DNA of 64,000 nucleotides from Albibacterium sp035514885 (GTDB taxonomy: Bacteria > Bacteroidota > Bacteroidia > Sphingobacteriales > Sphingobacteriaceae), in contig NZ_DATJCH010000024.1 of the NCBI RefSeq assembly GCF_035514885.1, forward strand, positions 1-64,000, read 5' to 3'. How positions within the stretch are numbered: position 1 is the first letter of the stretch; each line of letters starts with the position of its first letter. Shown piece after piece: positions 60,629 through 64,000 of the stretch. A program made the translations under genes and the position numbers. The notes under the pieces were generated by a model. It was not told where the DNA came from. It searched no databases and was given only the letters and a program-made list of their open reading frames with translations.

Positions 60629-61699
60629 ATGTTACAAAAATTACAGGCTATTAAAGAACATTGGCAAGACGTAGAACGCGAATTGAGCAATCCGGAGACC
60701 GTTAACGACATGAAGCGCTTTGCCAAGCTTAATAAAGAATATAAAGACTTAGGTAAAATTGTTGACAAATACCATATTTACAAGAATGTGGTAAGCAATA
60801 TTGAAAGCAACCGTGATATTTTAGCGAATGAAAAAGATCAGGAATTGCGTGAGATGGCCAAAGAAGAATTAGATCTTTTATTGGAAGAAAAGGAAACATT
60901 AGAGGAAACTGTCCGCTTAATGCTTATTCCAAAAGATCCGGAAGATGCTAAAAATGCTATAATCGAGATCCGAGGAGGTACAGGAGGTGATGAAGCAGCA
61001 TTATTTGCAGGAGACTTATATCGAATGTATACGCGCTATTTCGAAGATAAAGGCTGGAAAGTTGAAACCATGGATGTTACTGAAGGAACAGCAGGAGGAT
61101 ACAAAGAAGTTATATTGAAAGTAACTGGTGAAGATGTGTATGGCACATTAAAATACGAGTCAGGCGTTCATCGTGTACAACGCGTACCCGATACCGAAAC
61201 CCAAGGCCGTGTTCATACTTCAGCAGCATCCGTTGCAGTTTTGCCAGAAGCAGAAGAAATAGACGTATACCTTAATCCGGCAGATGTTGATTTTCACACT
61301 TCACGTTCAGGAGGGGCCGGCGGACAAAACGTTAACAAAGTAGAAACCAAAGTTCAGCTAACTCATAAACCAACCGGAATTGTTGTTGTATGTCAGGTAG
61401 AACGTTCTCAATTAGCCAATCGCGAGCTCGCAATGGATATGCTTCGTTCTAAGCTATACGAGCTTGAATTATTTAAGAAAAACGGCGATATCGCTGCAAA
61501 ACGTAAAACAATGGTATCAACCGGTGACCGTTCAGCAAAAATTCGTACCTATAATTATCCACAAGGAAGAATAACCGAACATCGTATCGGTTTAACCCTG
61601 TACAACCTTCCATCAGTTATGGATGGTGATATTCAAGAGATTATCGATGCATTGCAATTTGCAGAAAATGCAGAAAAGATGAAAGAGAGCGATATGTAA
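60629..61699 (+). CDS. prfA: Peptide chain release factor 1
   Basis: A 356-aa class I release factor that ends translation at UAA and UAG. The GGQ loop that triggers peptide release appears in SRSGGAGGQNVNKVE (about 226-240). The stop-codon recognition loop contains PDT in QRVPDTETQGRVHTS (about 188-202), the RF1-type PxT motif. The coiled N-terminal domain (about 1-100) is normal. No frameshift site, which is expected for RF1. It is followed by tRNA-Asp. Confidence 0.97.
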   Translation: MLQKLQAIKEHWQDVERELSNPETVNDMKRFAKLNKEYKDLGKIVDKYHIYKNVVSNIESNRDILANEKDQELREMAKEELDLLLEEKETLEETVRLMLIPKDPEDAKNAIIEIRGGTGGDEAALFAGDLYRMYTRYFEDKGWKVETMDVTEGTAGGYKEVILKVTGEDVYGTLKYESGVHRVQRVPDTETQGRVHTSAASVAVLPEAEEIDVYLNPADVDFHTSRSGGAGGQNVNKVETKVQLTHKPTGIVVVCQVERSQLANRELAMDMLRSKLYELELFKKNGDIAAKRKTMVSTGDRSAKIRTYNYPQGRITEHRIGLTLYNLPSVMDGDIQEIIDALQFAENAEKMKESDM

Positions 61700-61717
61700 A
61701 TATTTTTTCACAAAAAT

Positions 61718-61748
61718 GTTGTGAAATATATAAATCGCAGTATATTTG
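61718..61748 (+). promoter_or_regulatory. Promoter of tRNA-Asp
   Basis: TTG at 61719-61721 (-33) and TATATTTG at 61741-61748 (-7) are separated by 19 nt, the spacing expected for Bacteroidota promoters. Transcription would start about 14 nt before the tRNA. Confidence 0.65.
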
Positions 61749-61768
61749 CATTCCCAAAAGGGAACAAC

Positions 61769-61845
61769 GGTTCGGTAGTTCAGCTGGTTAGAATACATGC
61801 CTGTCACGCATGGGGTCGCGGGTTCGAGTCCCGTCCGGACCGCCA
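61769..61845 (+). tRNA. tRNA-Asp (anticodon GTC)
   Basis: A 77-nt cloverleaf: acceptor stem GGTTCGG pairs with CCGGACC (one G-U pair), the D-arm has AGCTGGTTAGA, the anticodon loop CTGTCAC carries GTC at 61803-61805, the T-arm has GGTTCGAGTCC, and CCA is encoded. All arms are intact. Confidence 0.97.
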
Positions 61846-61850
61846 GATTA

Positions 61851-61889
61851 AAGAAGCCTGTAAGTGTTACACTTACAGGCTTCTTCTTT
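61851..61889 (+). terminator. Terminator of tRNA-Asp
   Basis: AAGAAGCCTGTAAGTG pairs perfectly with CACTTACAGGCTTCTT around a three-base loop (stem 61851-61885), and a CTTTT run follows. It begins 6 nt after the tRNA. Confidence 0.9.
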
Positions 61890-61963
61890 TATATAAATCA
61901 CAGTCTTAAGGATCCCTCGGCTGTATGCCATGTAATCCTTCTCTCGACCAAAGATAAAACAAA

Positions 61964-62017
61964 CTGGAGGCTTTTTAAGATCCCTATTATTCATAGGTCT
62001 TCTCAAAAAGCCTCCAG
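61964..62017 (-). terminator. Long hairpin, terminator of the SusD operon
   Basis: CTGGAGGCTTTTT (61964-61976) pairs perfectly with AAAAAGCCTCCAG (62005-62017). The 28-nt interior again pairs partly (CTAT/ATAG). On the minus strand a T-rich TTTGTTTTATC follows. It lies about 43 nt after the lipoprotein stop. A second small hairpin GTTGC/GCAAC (62027-62043) lies before it. Confidence 0.75.
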
Positions 62018-62059
62018 GTAAAAATTGTTGCATCTTTCGCAACGTAAGTTAAATCCTCT

Positions 62060-62986
62060 TTATCTTCCCTTGCGCTTATCTTCTAACCAGTCATCAATTA
62101 TTCGTTGTTCTTCTGAAGTTTTGCGTTCTTTATATAAATACCCTTCGGTTTTTTTAATGACACCATTATCGTCAAATGTATACCAAAAATCATATAGTTT
62201 CAATTCGGGCAAATAAACCCCTCCTCCATCGATGATCTTAAACTGATCCCAAGTACTAAATGATAGAGAATTATCTGCGTTAGCTGTAATCTTAAATGCA
62301 TGCGAAGGACGGTAATCAATAAAATCTCCCTGACTGAACTCATTATTATAATGATACATTCTAACAGTATTTCCATTATCTGTTGCTTGCAAATTCCTCA
62401 CCATTTGATAAACCAAAGTATCGTTTGGATTTGTAGTGTTCCTGATCACGGCATCCATATAATAAAGACCAGAATATTTATTCACCATATTTATTCTGAC
62501 TAAAGCAACTGTGTCTTCCTTGTTCAATTCAAAAGCACTTGTACCAGTCAGTTTCAAGGGAATCATATACAATGAATCGACATGCAAGGTTGCCGGCTGA
62601 ATAAGAATAGGAAACGTGTTATATACTTCACCAGCGTGTATAGTTACTTGCTCAGAAGGATATGAATAAATACTGCTAGCCAGTTTTTGATAATGCGTTA
62701 CTTCTGCTGAGAGTTCGCGAGTATTGTATATTCCGATGGCAAGAGGATCCTCTGCCACCTGCACATCTACATTTTGACTTAATGGCCGCGAGCCACCAAC
62801 AGCTACTGAAATTGAGATTGTATCGGTTTCGTTACCGATATCCAAATCCCTATCTACTATCGTATTCACAGCATCTACTATATATACTTTAGGAGGAAAT
62901 AGATCCATATCAAGTGGAGACTCCGTATCACAACCGGCAATTAACAATACCAGCAGAATTATTGGGCTCAATATTATTTTTTTCAT
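62060..62986 (-). CDS. DUF1735/DUF4361-type surface lipoprotein of a SusCD locus
   Basis: A 308-aa lipoprotein (LLIAGC, Cys about 19). The N-terminal half carries a beta-sandwich typical of DUF1735 proteins (TISISVAVGGSRPLSQNVDV, then VTIHAGEVYNTFPILIQPAT). The C-terminal half resembles DUF4361 (VNKYSGLYYMDAVIRN). Such proteins stand next to SusD in polysaccharide or glycan use loci and are thought to bind carbohydrate at the cell surface. It is the last gene of the locus and follows the SusD gene by 29 nt. Confidence 0.85.
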   Translation of the reverse strand: MKKIILSPIILLVLLIAGCDTESPLDMDLFPPKVYIVDAVNTIVDRDLDIGNETDTISISVAVGGSRPLSQNVDVQVAEDPLAIGIYNTRELSAEVTHYQKLASSIYSYPSEQVTIHAGEVYNTFPILIQPATLHVDSLYMIPLKLTGTSAFELNKEDTVALVRINMVNKYSGLYYMDAVIRNTTNPNDTLVYQMVRNLQATDNGNTVRMYHYNNEFSQGDFIDYRPSHAFKITANADNSLSFSTWDQFKIIDGGGVYLPELKLYDFWYTFDDNGVIKKTEGYLYKERKTSEEQRIIDDWLEDKRKGR

Positions 62987-63015
62987 TTTTTAAAGAGTTT
63001 AGTTCAATCAAATAA

Positions 63016-64000
63016 TTACCAACCAGGATTCTGTACCAATTTGGCGTTTTTATCAAGTACGCTTTGGCTTATCGGGAAAAAGTACATTTTGTTACTCCAA
63101 ACTCGTTTCATTGCGGCTTCGGTATTCCATACTCTAACTGTATAAAATTTATCCCTCTCGCTTCGGCTAGCACTAACATCCAGACCAGTCACAGGTTTTC
63201 TATACGCCATCGGTGCATCCAGCCATCTACGTAGGTCAAAATAACGATGATCTTCAAAAAAGAACTCTACTTGCCATTCCTGTTTTATGATTTCACGCAT
63301 CCGCTCACGGTCCGATGCATCTGACAAAGTAATCCCCGGTAACCCAGACCGATACCGAATTTGGTTGAAATATTTCACCATTTCTGCCGGATCCCTAACA
63401 ACTGCCACACCTGACTCATCCGTATATGGCTCTGTCATTTCGTTCATAGCCTCAACATAGCCCAAAAGCACTTCGGCATATCGGAAAATAGGATAGACCT
63501 TAGGACGCTTAGTACTATTCCAGTGATTAATGTCTTCTTGATTAATATATTTTCTAACGGTGTACCCTGTTCTATTATAGCTAAAATTATCTCCACGTGC
63601 ATTCCCATCTTTGTAATAGGTTGCATTGAAATTCTTGTAAGGTTCTGTTCCTCTGAATGATGTACTTGGCCAGATGGTATGGTTAAAACCAATAATAGCA
63701 TAAAACCTTGGTTCGCGATTATCGTGCATTACTGCTCTTTCCGGACTCAGTATATAATCACTTGAAAACACCCTACCAACCCCTACAGGATCTGAAGACT
63801 TTTCTTCTGAAGAAGCTTCACTGTATTGACGACCATCAGCCATTCTGAACGCATCCACCATATCTTGAGTCACGCTGAGTGTACTATTGCCACCGAGCCC
63901 TCCTGCTGGAAAAGCAAATCTATCGTCTACATCCATTCGATCACTAAAATAAATCAGCTCTTTGTTATTCTCGGGACGTACACTGCCATCAAACATTGAT
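63016..64000 (-). CDS. RagB/SusD-family outer-membrane nutrient-binding protein, C-terminal part
   Basis: The frame runs off the right edge, so only about 328 C-terminal residues are seen. The methionine at 63996 is internal, since the codon before it is also open. Family features: FRYAEVLLGYVEAMNE, YFNQIRYRSGLPG, IKQEWQVEFFFEDHRYFDLR and the final FPISQSVLDKNAKLVQNPGW. SusD proteins bind nutrient on the cell surface and cap a SusC TonB-dependent channel, which should lie beyond the window. The substrate cannot be read from this part. Confidence 0.93.
   Translation of the reverse strand, partial: SMFDGSVRPENNKELIYFSDRMDVDDRFAFPAGGLGGNSTLSVTQDMVDAFRMADGRQYSEASSEEKSSDPVGVGRVFSSDYILSPERAVMHDNREPRFYAIIGFNHTIWPSTSFRGTEPYKNFNATYYKDGNARGDNFSYNRTGYTVRKYINQEDINHWNSTKRPKVYPIFRYAEVLLGYVEAMNEMTEPYTDESGVAVVRDPAEMVKYFNQIRYRSGLPGITLSDASDRERMREIIKQEWQVEFFFEDHRYFDLRRWLDAPMAYRKPVTGLDVSASRSERDKFYTVRVWNTEAAMKRVWSNKMYFFPISQSVLDKNAKLVQNPGW

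Noticed and set aside
1..64000. Mobile elements, prophage, defence systems
   Set aside because: No transposase, integrase, phage, restriction or toxin-antitoxin gene was seen on either strand; the window looks like stable core chromosome.

Overview
The window is 64 kb of an AT-rich chromosome from a member of the phylum Bacteroidota, most likely class Sphingobacteriia. The evidence is a SusD-type protein next to a DUF1735-type lipoprotein, a Bacteroidota-style ExbB-ExbD-ExbD-TonB operon, a complete alternative complex III (ActA-F) joined to an aa3-type oxidase, a short NuoG, and repeated use of the Bacteroidota promoter element TAnnTTTG with little Shine-Dalgarno signal. I see no insertion sequence, prophage, integrase or CRISPR array. 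Nearly everything is a core gene.

Region by region. (1) 1-10176, minus strand: the complex I operon nuoA to nuoL, with nuoM running off the left edge. (2) 10189-16279, minus strand: exbB-exbD-exbD-tonB-(small membrane protein)-(PstS-like lipoprotein)-(TPR protein), with a terminator at the end. (3) 16603-17888, minus strand: a YciH/SUI1 factor and a lipid/diacylglycerol kinase. (4) 17860-18409: a divergent spacer with two strong palindromic structures, three 11-nt direct repeats, a promoter and a SAM-II type riboswitch in front of metK. (5) 18410-29075: metK-plsC, a flippase/glycosyltransferase pair, ruvC, HIT, greA, a prolyl-oligopeptidase/histidine kinase/response regulator unit, and a DUF4286 gene. 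(6) 29072-46196, minus strand: a 17-kb respiratory supercluster, actA-B-C-D-E-F, coxB, coxA, ctaA, ctaB, two coxC genes, coxD, a Sco-like protein, DUF420, a small CxxC protein and DUF983. (7) 46352-53769: a deoxyhypusine synthase homologue, an Omp85-type barrel, a methyltransferase, a SirB1-like protein, a beta-propeller lipoprotein, and an oxidative-stress group (oxyR, msrA, sod). (8) 53858-57787, minus strand: a translation-related operon, pheS-tetR-rlmD-(132-aa protein)-tadA. (9) 57901-60531, minus strand: a TonB-dependent receptor under a TPP riboswitch. (10) 60571-61889, plus strand: prfA and tRNA-Asp. (11) 61964-64000, minus strand: the end of a SusCD-type nutrient locus.

Together the genes form a respiratory chain: NADH to quinone (complex I), quinol to cytochrome c (alternative complex III), cytochrome c to O2 (aa3 oxidase), with heme O/A synthesis and assembly genes in the same operon. 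The proton motive force feeds the ExbBD-TonB machine that energises outer-membrane receptors such as the thiamine-regulated TBDR and the SusCD system. Two metabolite-sensing RNAs (SAM and TPP) control flanking genes.

The points I consider most worth following up are the SAM-II riboswitch on metK, the palindrome with 11-nt repeats beside it, a Sco homologue that has lost one of its two copper cysteines next to a small CxxC membrane protein, a perfect 16-bp hairpin inside a small gene of the Ton operon, and the bacterial deoxyhypusine synthase homologue. I did not find an obviously new defence or mobile system.
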